Assembly: GCA_023053545.1 (NCBI GenBank)
Contig: JAKZAN010000082.1
Coordinates: 1-64,000 of the forward strand
Reading direction: 5' to 3'
DNA from: Lepidurus packardi
Lineage: Eukaryota > Arthropoda > Branchiopoda > Notostraca > Triopsidae
DNA length: 64,000 bases
The position numbers were made by a program, and so were the translations under genes. Positions within the stretch are counted from its first letter, which is position 1. Every line of letters starts with the position of its first letter. The notes below the pieces were generated by a model that was not told the DNA's origin, searched no databases, and saw only the letters and a list, made by a program, of their open reading frames with translations. Of this stretch, positions 14,901 through 26,400 are shown in pieces.

Positions 14901-17900
14901 ATGAATTACTGACTTAATTCATGAATTACTGACTTAATTCATGAATTACTGACTTAATTCATGAATTACTGACTTAATTCATGAATTACTGACTTAAATA
15001 ATGATTTACTGAAATAGTTCATGAATTAATTAAATTAATCATAAATTACTGACTTATTTAAATAACTACGGAATTAGTTAATAAATTACTGACTTAATTC
15101 ATGAATTACTGACTTATTCCATGAATAACTGACTAAATTAATGAATTCCTGACTTAAATAATGAATTACTGAAATAGTTCATGAATTAATTAATTGAATC
15201 ATAAATTACTGACTTATTTAAATAACTACGGACTTAGTTCATACATTACTGACTTAGTTCATTAATTACAGACTTTATTCATGAATTAACTGACTTAATT
15301 CATGAACTACTGACTTAATTCATGAACTACTGACTTAATTCATGAACTACTGACTTAATTCATGAATTAATTACTTAATTCATAAAATGCTGACTTACTT
15401 CATGAAATACTGATTTAATTCATGAAATACTGACTTAATTCATGAACTACTTACTTAGTTCACGAATTACTCACTAAATTCATGATTACTTACTTAATTC
15501 ATGAATTACTCACTTAATTCATGCATTTCTGACTTAATTCTTGAACTATTGACTTAATTCATGAATTACTGACTTCATTCATGAACTACTGACTTAATTC
15601 ATGAATTACTGACTTAATTCATGAATTACTGACTTAATTAAAAAATTGCTGACTTAATTCATGAATTACTGACTTAATTCATGAATTACTGACTTAATTC
15701 ATGAAATACTTACTTAATTCATGAAATACTGACTTAATTCTTGAACTACTTACTTAATTCACGAATTACTCACTTAATTCATGAATTACTCACTTAATTC
15801 ATGCATTTCTGACTTAATTTTTGAACTATTGACTTAATTCATGAATTACTGACTTATTTCATGAATAACTGACTAAATTAATGAATTCCTGACTTAAATA
15901 ATGAATTACTGAAATAGTTCATGAATTAATTAATTGAATCATAAATTACTGACTTATTTAAATAACTACGGACTTAGTTAATAAATTACTGACTTAATTC
16001 ATAAATTACAGACTTAATTCATGAATTACTGATTTAATTCATGAATTACTGACTTAATTCATGAATTACTGACTTCATTAACTAATTACTGACTTAATTC
16101 ATGAATTACTGACTTAATTCATGAATTACTGACTTAATTCATAAAATACTGACTAAATTCACAAAATACTGACTTAATTCATGAACTACTGACTTAATTC
16201 AGGAATTACTGACTTAATTCATGAATTACTGACTTCATTAACTAATTACTGACTTAATTCATGAATTACTGACTTAATTCATGAATTACTGACTTAATTC
16301 ATAAAATACTGACTAAATTCACAAAATACTGACTTAATTCATGAACTACTGACTTAATTCAGGAATTACTGACTTAATTCATGAACTACTGACTTAATTC
16401 ATGAATTACTGACTTAATTCATGAATTACTGACTTAATTCATGAATTACTGACTTAATTCATGAATTACTGACTTAAATAATGATTTACTGAAATAGTTC
16501 ATGAATTAATTAATTTAATCATAAATTACTGACTTAATTCATGAATTACTGACTTAATTCATGAATTACTGACTTAATTCATGAATTACTGACTTAATTC
16601 ATAAATTACTGACTTAATTCATGAATTACTGACTTAATTCATAATTACTGACTTAATTCATGAATTACTGACTTAATTAACTAATTACTGACTTAATTCA
16701 TGAATTACTGACTTAATTAACTAATTACTGACTTAATTCATGAATTACTGACTTAATTCATAAAATACTTACTAAATTCACAAAATACTGACTTAATTCA
16801 TGAATTACTGACTTAATTCATGAATTACTGACTTAATTCATGAATTACTGACTTAATTCATGAATTACTGACTTAATTCATGAATTACTGACTTAATTCA
16901 TGAATTACTGACTTAAATAATGATTTACTGAAATAGTTCATGAATTAATTAATTTAATCATAAATTACTGACTTATTTAAATAACTACGGACTTAGTTCA
17001 TAAATTACTGACTTAGTTCATTAATTACAGACTTTATTCATGAATTAACTGACTTGATTCATGAACTACTGACTTAATTCATGAACTACTGACTTAATTC
17101 ATGAACTACTGACTTAATTCATGAATTACTTACTTAATTCATAAAATGCTGACTTACTTCATGAAATACTGATTTAATTCATGAAATACTGACTTAATTC
17201 ATGAACTACTTACTTAATTCACGAATTACTCACTAAATTCATGAATTACTTACTTAATTCATGAATTACTCACTTAATTCATGCATTTCTGACTTAATTC
17301 TTGAACTATTGACTTAATTCATGAATTACTGACTTAATTCATGAACTACTGACTTAATTCATGAATTACTGACTTAATTCATGAATTACTGACTTAATTA
17401 AAAAATTGCTGACTTAATTCATGAATTACTGACTTAATTCATGAATTACTGACTTAATTCATGAAATACTTACTTAATTCATGAAATACTGACTTAATTC
17501 TTGAACTACTTACTTAATTCACGAATTACTCACTTAATTCATGAATTACTCACTTAATTCATGCATTTCTGACTTAATTTTTGAACTATTGACTTAATTC
17601 ATGAATTACTGACTTATATCATGAATAACTGACTAAATTAATGAATTCCTGACTTAAATAATGAATTACTGAAATAGTTCATGAATTAATTAATTGAATC
17701 ATAAATTACTGACTTATTTAAATAACTACGGACTTAGTTAATAAATTACTGACTTAATTCATAAATTACAGACTTAATTCATGAATTACTGATTTAATTC
17801 ATGAATTACTGACTTAATTCATGAATTACTGACTTCATTAACTAATTACTGACTTAATTCATGAATTACTGACTTAATTCATGAATTACTGACTTAATTC

Positions 17901-20900
17901 ATAAAATACTGACTAAATTCACAAAATACTGACTTAATTCATGAACTACTGACTTAAATAATGATTTACTGAAATAGTTCATGAATTAATTAATTTAATC
18001 ATAAATTACTGACTTATTTAAATAACTACGGACTTAGTTCATAAATTACTGACTTAATTCATGAATTACTGACTTAATTCATGAATTACTGACTTAATTC
18101 ATAAATTACTGACTTAATTCATGAATTACTGACTTAATTCATAATTACTGACTTAATTCATGAATTACTGACTTAATTAACTAATTACTGACTTAATTCA
18201 TGAATTACTGACTTAATTAACTAATTACTGACTTAATTCATGAATTACTGACTTAATTCATAAAATACTTACTAAATTCACAAAATACTGACTTAATTCA
18301 TGAACTACTGACTTAATTCATGAATTACTGACTTAATTCATGAATTACTGACTTAATTCATGAATTACTGACTTAATTCATGAATTACTGACTTAATTCA
18401 TGAATTACTGACTTAATTCATGAATTACTGACTTAAATAATGATTTACTGAAATAGTTCATGAATTAATTAATTTAATCATAAATTACTGACTTATTTAA
18501 ATAACTACGGACTTAGTTCATAAATTACTGACTTAGTTCATTAATTACAGACTTTATTCATGAATTAACTGACTTGATTCATGAACTACTGACTTAATTC
18601 ATGAACTACTGACTTAATTCATGAACTACTGACTTAATTCATGAATTACTTACTTAATTCACAAAATGCTGACTTACTTCATGAAATACTGATTTAATTC
18701 ATGAAATACTGACTTAATTCATGAACTACTTACTTAATTCACGAATTACTCACTAAATTCATGAATTACTTACTTAATTCATGAATTACTCATTTAATTC
18801 ATGCATTTCTGACTTAATTCTTGAACTATTGACTTAATTCATGAATTACTGACTTAATTCATGAACTACTGACTTAATTCATGAAATACTTACTTAATTC
18901 ATGAAATACTGACTTAATTCTTGAACTACTTACTTAATTCACGAATTACTCACTTAATTCATGAATTACTCACTTAATTCATGCATTTCTGACTTAATTT
19001 TTGAACTATTGACTTAATTCATGAATTACTGACTTATATCATGAATAACTGACTAAATTAATGAATTCCTGACTTAAATAATGAATTACTGAAATAGTTC
19101 ATGAATTAATTAATTGAATCATAAATTACTGACTTATTTAAATAACTACGGACTTAGTTCATAAATTACTGACTTAGTTCATTAATTACAGACTTTATTC
19201 ATGAATTAACTGACTTGATTCATGAACTACTGACTTAATTCATGAACTACTGACTTAATTCATGAACTACTGACTTAATTCATGAATTACTTACTTAATT
19301 CACAAAATGCTGACTTACTTCATGAAATACTGATTTAATTCATGAAATACTGACTTAATTCATGAACTACTTACTTAATTCACGAATTACTCACTAAATT
19401 CATGAATTACTTACTTAATTCATGAATTACTCATTTAATTCATGCATTTCTGACTTAATTCTTGAACTATTGACTTAATTCATGAATTACTGACTTAATT
19501 CATGAACTACTGACTTAATTCATGAATTACTGACTTAATTCATGAATTACTGACTTAATTAAAAAATTGCTGACTTAATTCATGAATTACTGACTTAATT
19601 CATGAATTACTGACTTAATTCATGAAATACTGACTTAATTCATGAAATACTGACTTAATTCTTGAACTACTTACTTATTTCACGAATTACTCACTTAATT
19701 CATGAATTACTCACTTAATTCATGCATTTCTGACTTAATTCTTGAACTATTGACTTAATTCATGAATTACTGACTTATTTCATGAATAACTGACTAAATT
19801 AATGAATTCCTGACTTAAATAATGAATTACTGAAATAGTTCATGAATTAATTAATTGAATCATAAATTACTGACTTATTTAAATAACTACTCACTTAGTT
19901 CATAAATTACTGACTTAATTCAATAATTACAGACTTTATTCATGAATTAACTGACTTAATTCATGAACTACTGACTTAATTCATGAACTACTGACTTAAA
20001 TCATGAACTACTGACTTAATTCACGAATTACTCATTAAATTCAAGAATTACTCACTTAATTCATGAATTACTCACTTAATTCATGCATTTCTGACTTAAT
20101 TCTTGAACTATTGACTTAATTCATGAATTACTGACTTATTTCATGAATAACTGACTTAATTAATGAATTCCTGACTTAAATAATGAACTACTGAAATAGT
20201 TCATGAATTAATGAATTGAATCATAAATTACTGACTTATTTAAATAACTACGGACTTAGTTAATAAATTACTGACTTAATTCATAAATTACAGACTTTAT
20301 TCATGAATTAACTGACTTAATTCATGAACTACTGACATAATTCATGAATTACTGACTTAATTCATGAATTACTGACTTAATTCATGAATTACTGACTTAA
20401 TTCATAATTACTGACTTAATTCATGAATTACTGACTTCATTAACTAATTACTGACTTAATTCATGAATTACTGACTTAATTCATAAAATACTGACTAAAT
20501 TCACAAAATACTGACTTAATTCATGAACTACTGACTTAATTCATGAATTACTGACTTAATTCATGAACTACTGACTTAATTCATGAATTACTGACTTAAT
20601 TCATGAATTACTGACTTAATTCATGAAATACTGACTTAATTCATGAATTACTGACTTAATTCATGAATTACTGACTTAATTCATGAATTACTGACTTAAT
20701 TCATGAATTACTGACTTAATTCATGAATTACTGTCTTAATTCATGAACTACTGACTTAATTCATGAATTACTGACTTAATTCATGAATTACTGACTTAAT
20801 TAAAAAATTGCTGACTTAATTCATGAATTACTGACTTAATTCATGAAATACTGACTTAATTCATGAAATACTGACTTAATTCATGAAATACTGACTTAAT

Positions 20901-22175
20901 TCTTGAACTACTTACTTAATTCACGAATTACTCACTTAATTCATGAACTACTCACTTAATTCATGCATTTCTGACTTAACTCTTGAACTATTGACTTAAT
21001 TCATGAATTACTGACTTATTTAATGAATAACTGACTTAATTAATGAATTCCTGACTTAAATAATGAATTACTGAAATAGTTAATGAATTAATGAATTGAA
21101 TCATAAATTACTGACTTATTTAAATAACTACGGACTTAGTTCATAAATTACAGATTTTATTCATGAATTAACTGACTTAATTCATGAACTACTGACTTAA
21201 TTCATGAACTACTGACTTAATTCATGAAATACTGACTTAATTCATGAATTACTGACTAAATTCATGAATTACTAACTTAATTAAATAACTGCGGACTTAA
21301 TTCATAAATTACAGACTTTATTCATGAACTAACTGACTTAATTCATGAACTACTGACTTAATTCATGAACTACTGACATAATTCATGAATTACTGACTTA
21401 ATTCATGAATTACTGACTTAATTAATAATTACTGACTTAATTCATGAATTACTGACTTAATTAACTAATTACTGACTTAATTCATGAATTACTGACTTAA
21501 TTCATAAAATACTGACTAAATTCACTAAATACTGACTTAATTCATGAACTACTTACTTAATTCATGAATTAATGACTTAATTCATGAATTACTGACTTAA
21601 TTCATGAATTACTGACTTAATTAATGAATTACTGACTTAATTCATGAATTACTGACTTAATTCATGAACTACTGACTTAATTCATGAATTACTGACTTAA
21701 TTAAAAAATTGCTGACTTAATTCATGAATTACTGAAATAGTTCATGAATTAATTAATTGAATCATAAATTACTGACTTATTTAAATAACTACTCACTTAG
21801 TTCATAAATTACTGACTTAATTCATTAATTACAGACTTTATTCATGAATTAACTGACTTAATTCATGAACTACTTACTTAATTCATGCATTTCTGACTTA
21901 ATTCTTGAACTATTGACTTAATTCATGAATTACTGACTTATTTCATGAATAACTGACTTAATTAATGAATTCCTGACTTAAATAATGAACTACTGAAATA
22001 GTTCATGAATTAATTAATTGAATCATAAATTACTGACTTATTTAAATAACTACAGACTTAGTTAATAAATTACTGACTTAATTCATAAATTACAGACTTT
22101 ATTCATGAATTAACTGACTTAATTCATGAACTACTGACTTAATTCATGAACTACTGACATAATTCATGAATTACT

Positions 22176-22180
22176 GACTT
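22176..22180. repeat. Target-site duplication of the BEL/Pao element, left copy (GACTT)
   Basis: GACTT directly precedes the left LTR and is repeated directly after the right LTR at 28490-28494. Removing the element and one copy restores satellite A monomers in phase. A 5-bp duplication fits retroviral-type integration of BEL/Pao elements. Confidence 0.93.
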
Positions 22181-22404
22181 TGTAACGGAATGAAGGAACA
22201 GCGTTGTGGTCTTGTGCAGGAAAAACGTTGCACGTGTATTGCTCACAGGAAACTCGGTTACAACCATACGAGACTTTGACATTGACTTGACTGGCGCTCA
22301 GGTACACCAGAACTCCCTTCGCGAGCACGTGCAGCCGGGGGCGATCTAGGGCCCGTCGCACAACCATATTCCTTCTTTCGTATTCTCCTGTTCCATCCGG
22401 AACA
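22181..22404 (-). repeat. 3' LTR of BEL/Pao element (224 bp)
   Basis: Direct copy of 28266-28489; the two read the same at every position compared by eye. In element orientation it starts with TGTTCC and ends with GTTACA, giving the TG...CA ends used by integrase. The first 16 bases, TGTTCCGGATGGAACA, form a 6-bp inverted repeat around GGAT. No clear TATA box or AATAAA signal was found. Confidence 0.96.
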
Positions 22405-22415
22405 CCCCCGCCCCC
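22405..22415 (-). other. Polypurine tract of BEL/Pao element
   Basis: On the minus strand GGGGGCGGGGG lies directly against the start of the 3' LTR, where the primer for plus-strand DNA synthesis is expected. It is almost pure G with a single central C, which is unusual because polypurine tracts normally mix A and G. The polyprotein stop (TAG, 22433-22435) lies 17 nt upstream. Confidence 0.75.
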
Positions 22416-22432
22416 GTTACTGGACCCAGTAA

Positions 22433-23377
22433 CTATTCCTGGATGGCCGCTTCCAACAGGCATAACTTCGCTGCTGGGCGCACGGCTTCGCCGTTCCTCG
22501 TACGCACCAGTGCCGTACGAGTGAGACCGTCCTGCCCAGGAAAAATCCGTACAATTCTGCATAGGAGCCAGTGGTTTCGAGGGGCGTTGACATCCACTAC
22601 TAGCACGATGTCGTTGGGTTGCAGGTTTCGCCTAGGTACCAGCCACTTTCTTCGTTCAATTAGGGATGGCACATATTCCCTTAACCACCTCTTCCAAAAC
22701 TCGTTGATGAGGGCTTGAGATGCCCTCCATCTCTTTTGCATGCTGACTTCGCCGAACTCGGGGACGTCTAACGGGATGCTGGTGTTGGCACGGCCGAGCA
22801 AAAAATGGTTCGGTGTCAGAGGCTCTGGCTCGAGTGGGTCAACACTCACATGGGTTAGTGGTCTCCCATTCAGTAATGCTTCGACCCCTGCCATTGCGGT
22901 GACCAGGACTTCATCCGTTAGGGCTCGGCCGTTGAGGATTTTCTTCAAGGCACTCTTTGCTGACCGCACCAGTCGTTCCCATACGCCGCCGAAATGGGGG
23001 GCCGCCGGTGGTGAGAAATGCCACTCGATGAGGTCCTCTGCCAGTGCCGAAGCGATCTTGCCTTCGTTCCAATTCTTAACGGCCTCCCGCAGCTCCCGCT
23101 CTCCTGCAACCAGATTTGTGCCATTGTCGGAATACACGACTTTCGGCCTTCCACGCCGATCGCAGAAGCGTTGAAAAGCCATTAGGAATGATTCTGCGTC
23201 GAGGGAATGGGCGACTTCGATGTGCACGGCCCGAGTCACAAGACACGTAAAGAGACATCCGTATCTCTTCACGGACCTCCGGAATACCGTAACATTCCAA
23301 GGGCCGAAATAGTCCACTCCCGTGTTGGTGAACGGAGGGGCGTGCGCCTGCAGCCGGTGTTGAGGGAGCGGGGCCAT
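22433..23377 (-). pseudogene. BEL/Pao integrase core and DUF5641-like tail, downstream of in-frame stop
   Basis: The 3' part of the element's polyprotein, in exactly the same frame as the upstream gag-pol segment but separated from it by TGA at 23411-23413. The open frame resumes at 23410; its first Met is at 23377, giving 314 residues, but this Met is internal to the polyprotein and is not a natural start. Numbered from it, the retroviral integrase catalytic triad is complete: Asp22 (TGVDYFGP), Asp84 (YSDNGTN) and Glu134 (GGVWERL), with 49 residues between the last two. Residues about 215-308 match the DUF5641 domain that ends BEL/Pao integrases. Integrase joins the reverse-transcribed DNA to the chromosome. 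With the stop in place this part would be made only by readthrough or not at all. Confidence 0.9.
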
Positions 23378-23410
23378 GAGCGGGATTGCCGGTTGTGCGG
23401 TGTCTTTTCG

Positions 23411-23413
23411 TCA
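23411..23413 (-). other. In-frame TGA interrupting the gag-pol frame
   Basis: The minus-strand codon after the residues TKCPR is TGA, followed by CGA. Coding resumes in the same frame and reaches the integrase core. The stop sits where BEL/Pao integrases have the second Cys of the HHCC zinc-binding motif (Cys-x2-Cys), so one base change in a Cys codon explains it. UGA followed by C is a leaky context in eukaryotes, but no programmed recoding at this place is known to me. Confidence 0.92.
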
Positions 23414-26400
23414 GCGGGGACACTTAGTAACATAATTACGCACCGCTTGTCGGCCCCTCAGGATCCAATACTGCTGGTGCAGCTCGTGAAGTGTCCTGTC
23501 ACTGGAGGCATGGTATAGCCTCTCGTGCGCTCCTCCAATGATCAAGCGGGTAATTTCGACATCTGGCGAGAGAATAATGGGGTTCTTCATGGCGGTATCC
23601 ACCGCTGCATTCTCTATGCGCCCACGACTTCGTAAAATACCGCCGTCGTCCAGGTACGGGTTAAGCTTGGCCAAACGTGAATTGGGCGCGATGGGTTCGG
23701 CTTTCTTGAGCTGTTTAATTTCTTTAGCAAATACAGCGTGTTGCCCCATCTTTACGCACGCTGCTAAGGCCTTTGTCAGCTCCACCGCCGTCAATCTCGC
23801 TAATTTTCCACCTCCTGGTGCACGGGGTGCGTGGTGAGGATTGGGGTCTCCATTTCCGTTGGCACTGTGGGAAGTCTTCAACCTATCGTAGAATCGCAAG
23901 ATGAGCGCGATGATGCGCAGGGCTGCCGTCAGTGATGACCTCCCCTTTAGGAACTGGCCCACAGCACATTCTTCCTCGCTCACAGTTATGGCGCCAATCC
24001 ATGATTCGGCGACCATTTCCGCGTCATCTTCGGGTTCTGCGACCACCTTCCTGGGCGGCCAGTTTTCTTCCGCCTCGCTCAGAAATGTGGGCCCGTGGAA
24101 CCAGTTTTCCCTATCCCACACGGCGGCGGTGACACCCCGGCTACACTGGTCGGCTGGGTTGACCTTACCCGGAACATGGCGCCACTGCTGCGCCCTTGTT
24201 GTTTCGAGTATCTCTCCGACGCGATTCCCGACAAACGCGTGGAAACGCCTCTTCCGGCTGCATATCCACTGCAGGGTAGTTTGCGAGTCCGTCCAAAAGA
24301 TCGCTTCGTGAATCGATATTCCTAGGCTTTGGCAGATGGTCTTAGCCAAGCGGACGCCGATGACTGCTCCAGACAGTTCGAGCCGGGGTATGGTCAGGTG
24401 TTTTATGGGCGAAACTCGAGACTTACTCATGGTGAACTTCCTTTGCCATCCGTTACCCATCTGAAGGCGCAGGTAGGCAACTGCTCCATATCCCTGCTCC
24501 GACGCGTCGGTAAAGACGTGGAGCTGAGCAGGTACTTGCTGGGGGTCGGTCTGTATGCACCGCGGGATCTTCAGGCCTTCGATAGATGACAGGCTTAGAC
24601 ACCATTCCTGCCATGTCGTCAGGAGCTCAGGTGGTGGTTCTTCATTCCACTCAGTGCCGTGGCGCCACAGAGTTTGAAGGAGGATCTTGGCAAAGAGGAC
24701 GACGGGCGCGAGGAACCCCAGGGGGTCGTATATTTTAGCGATCTCGCTCAAGATTTCCCGCTTCAGCCTCGCCTCGGCCCCGATCTCCGGTCGGAACGAG
24801 AACACGTCTTCTTGGCTATTCCACCAGAGTCCCAATATCCGTTCGGTCGGTAGAGGGTCGCGCGCTAGATCCACCGTGCCATCCAACCATTCTGACTTTG
24901 GGATCTTTTCCATGACTGATCGCGACGTTGAGATCCATTTAGTAAGGCGGAATCCCCCTCTAGCGAGAAGCTCAGTCATTTCCAAGGAGATTCTTTCCGC
25001 TTCTTCGACAGTTGCACAGGAATCAAGGAAATTGTCCACGTATACGTTCGTGAACACCCTTTCCGCGGCTTCTGGATGTTCCTGCCGATGGTCTTTGGCC
25101 GTACGTTGTAGAGCATTGATGCAGGTCGTTGGCGAAGAAACGGCACCAAAGACATGAACCATCATCTGGTACGTCGCAGGTGCTTCGGTCGACCCGTGTG
25201 ACCTCCACAGGAAACGGAGCGCAGACTGGTCAGATTCGCGGACCCGTACCTGATGGTACATTCTCTCTACATCGGCGGCAACTGCGACCTGCTGCAATCT
25301 GAACTTGAGTAAAATGTCGACTAGATTGGTCGACAGGTCCGGACCCTTTAGCAAGGCGTCGTTCAGGCTTGTCCCTTGATGGCGCGCCGACGCGTCAAAA
25401 ACCATGCGGACCTTTCCGGGCTTGTGCGGACTCACGACTGCATGGTGCGGTAAATACCATACTTTGCCCACCTCTGCGTTCCGTGGCTCCTCCACAACCC
25501 TCGCAAAACCGTACTTCACATATTCGCCTATGATCTCTTCGTATCTTTCGGCCAGCCCCGGATCTTTTGCAAGACGGCGCTCCAATTGTAAGAAGCGGTG
25601 CAAGGCATGACCGTAGTTGTTGGGCAGGTTGGGCTTGTCCTGCTTCCACAGCAGCCCTGTTTCGTAGCGGTTGCCGACTTTGCGAGTCGTCTCTTCGAGA
25701 AGGCGTACCGCTCGCTGATCGTCGGCCGACTGTGGCGCTGGCGCGGTGATTCCTAGCAGGTCGGTGTCCCACAAGGTCTTCACCAAATCGTTCGGCTCTT
25801 CGAGCACCTCGTACGCGCTTATCGTCATGGCCGAATTTTGGATCGAGCTCGCCCCTTGAATCTGGGCGGGGCCGAACAGGGTCCAACCGAAAGGAGTTAA
25901 CACAGCTGCCGGCATCGAGGCTCCTTTCGCGGGCTTCACAATTGCCAATTGTTCATGAGCGTAGATCGTCGCATCCGTGCCCAAAAGGAGAGTAATGGAC
26001 TCCGGGACATCTGACGGAAGCGGTAAATCCTTAAGGTGGTCATACTGCTCAGCCAACTTCTTTAGGTTGAGTCGTCTGTCGGCTCCGGTTAGGCGCGGTA
26101 CCACCAAGGTCCTGTCCATCTGGGATGTAAACGTTCCGTCGACGGACGAGATAGTGTAGTTTACTGCCTTGCTGTGAATGACCGGGTCTTGTCCGTGAAA
26201 TGTGCGAGGACGAATCCGAATGTTCGGGCCTTTCAGTCGTAGCTTACGGGCAACGTCGCTTCGAATGAGTGAACGGTCGCTTCCCGGATCCAACAGGGCG
26301 TGCGTGTAGAGCGTACGAGTTCCGTTACGTATGCATACTGGAACAACGGGCAGCAACGATGACATCGTAGTAACGTGGTGTTGAGTCGCGTTCACGCTGG

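Larger units (their letters stand above)
1..22180. repeat. Satellite A array, left block (20-bp monomer)
   Basis: Uninterrupted tandem array of a 20-bp monomer, consensus GACTTAATTCATGAATTACT (25% GC). Each consensus unit contains a perfect 14-bp palindrome, TAATTCATGAATTA, joined by the linker CTGACT. Runs of identical monomers alternate with recurrent variants (CGAATTACTCAC, ATGCATTTCTGAC, TTGAACTATTGAC, AAAAAATTGCTGAC), and a marker group starting near ACTGAAATAGTTCATGAATT recurs every 0.4-0.9 kb, so monomers are organised in higher-order repeats. A recurring 21-bp unit (GAATTA followed by ACTGAC) shifts the phase by one base. Stops TAA and TGA occur in every frame on both strands, so nothing is coded. 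This is typical of homogenised heterochromatic satellite; function beyond that is not visible. Confidence 0.97.

Noticed and set aside
1..22180. CRISPR array or telomeric repeat
   Set aside because: There are no unique spacers between repeats and no Cas genes; a 20-bp AT-rich palindromic unit is not a known telomere repeat.
23411..23413. Programmed selenocysteine or readthrough at the TGA as the preferred reading
   Set aside because: A single mutation of a conserved Cys codon is simpler, no recoding structure was recognised, and BEL/Pao elements are not known to recode here; kept only as an alternative.
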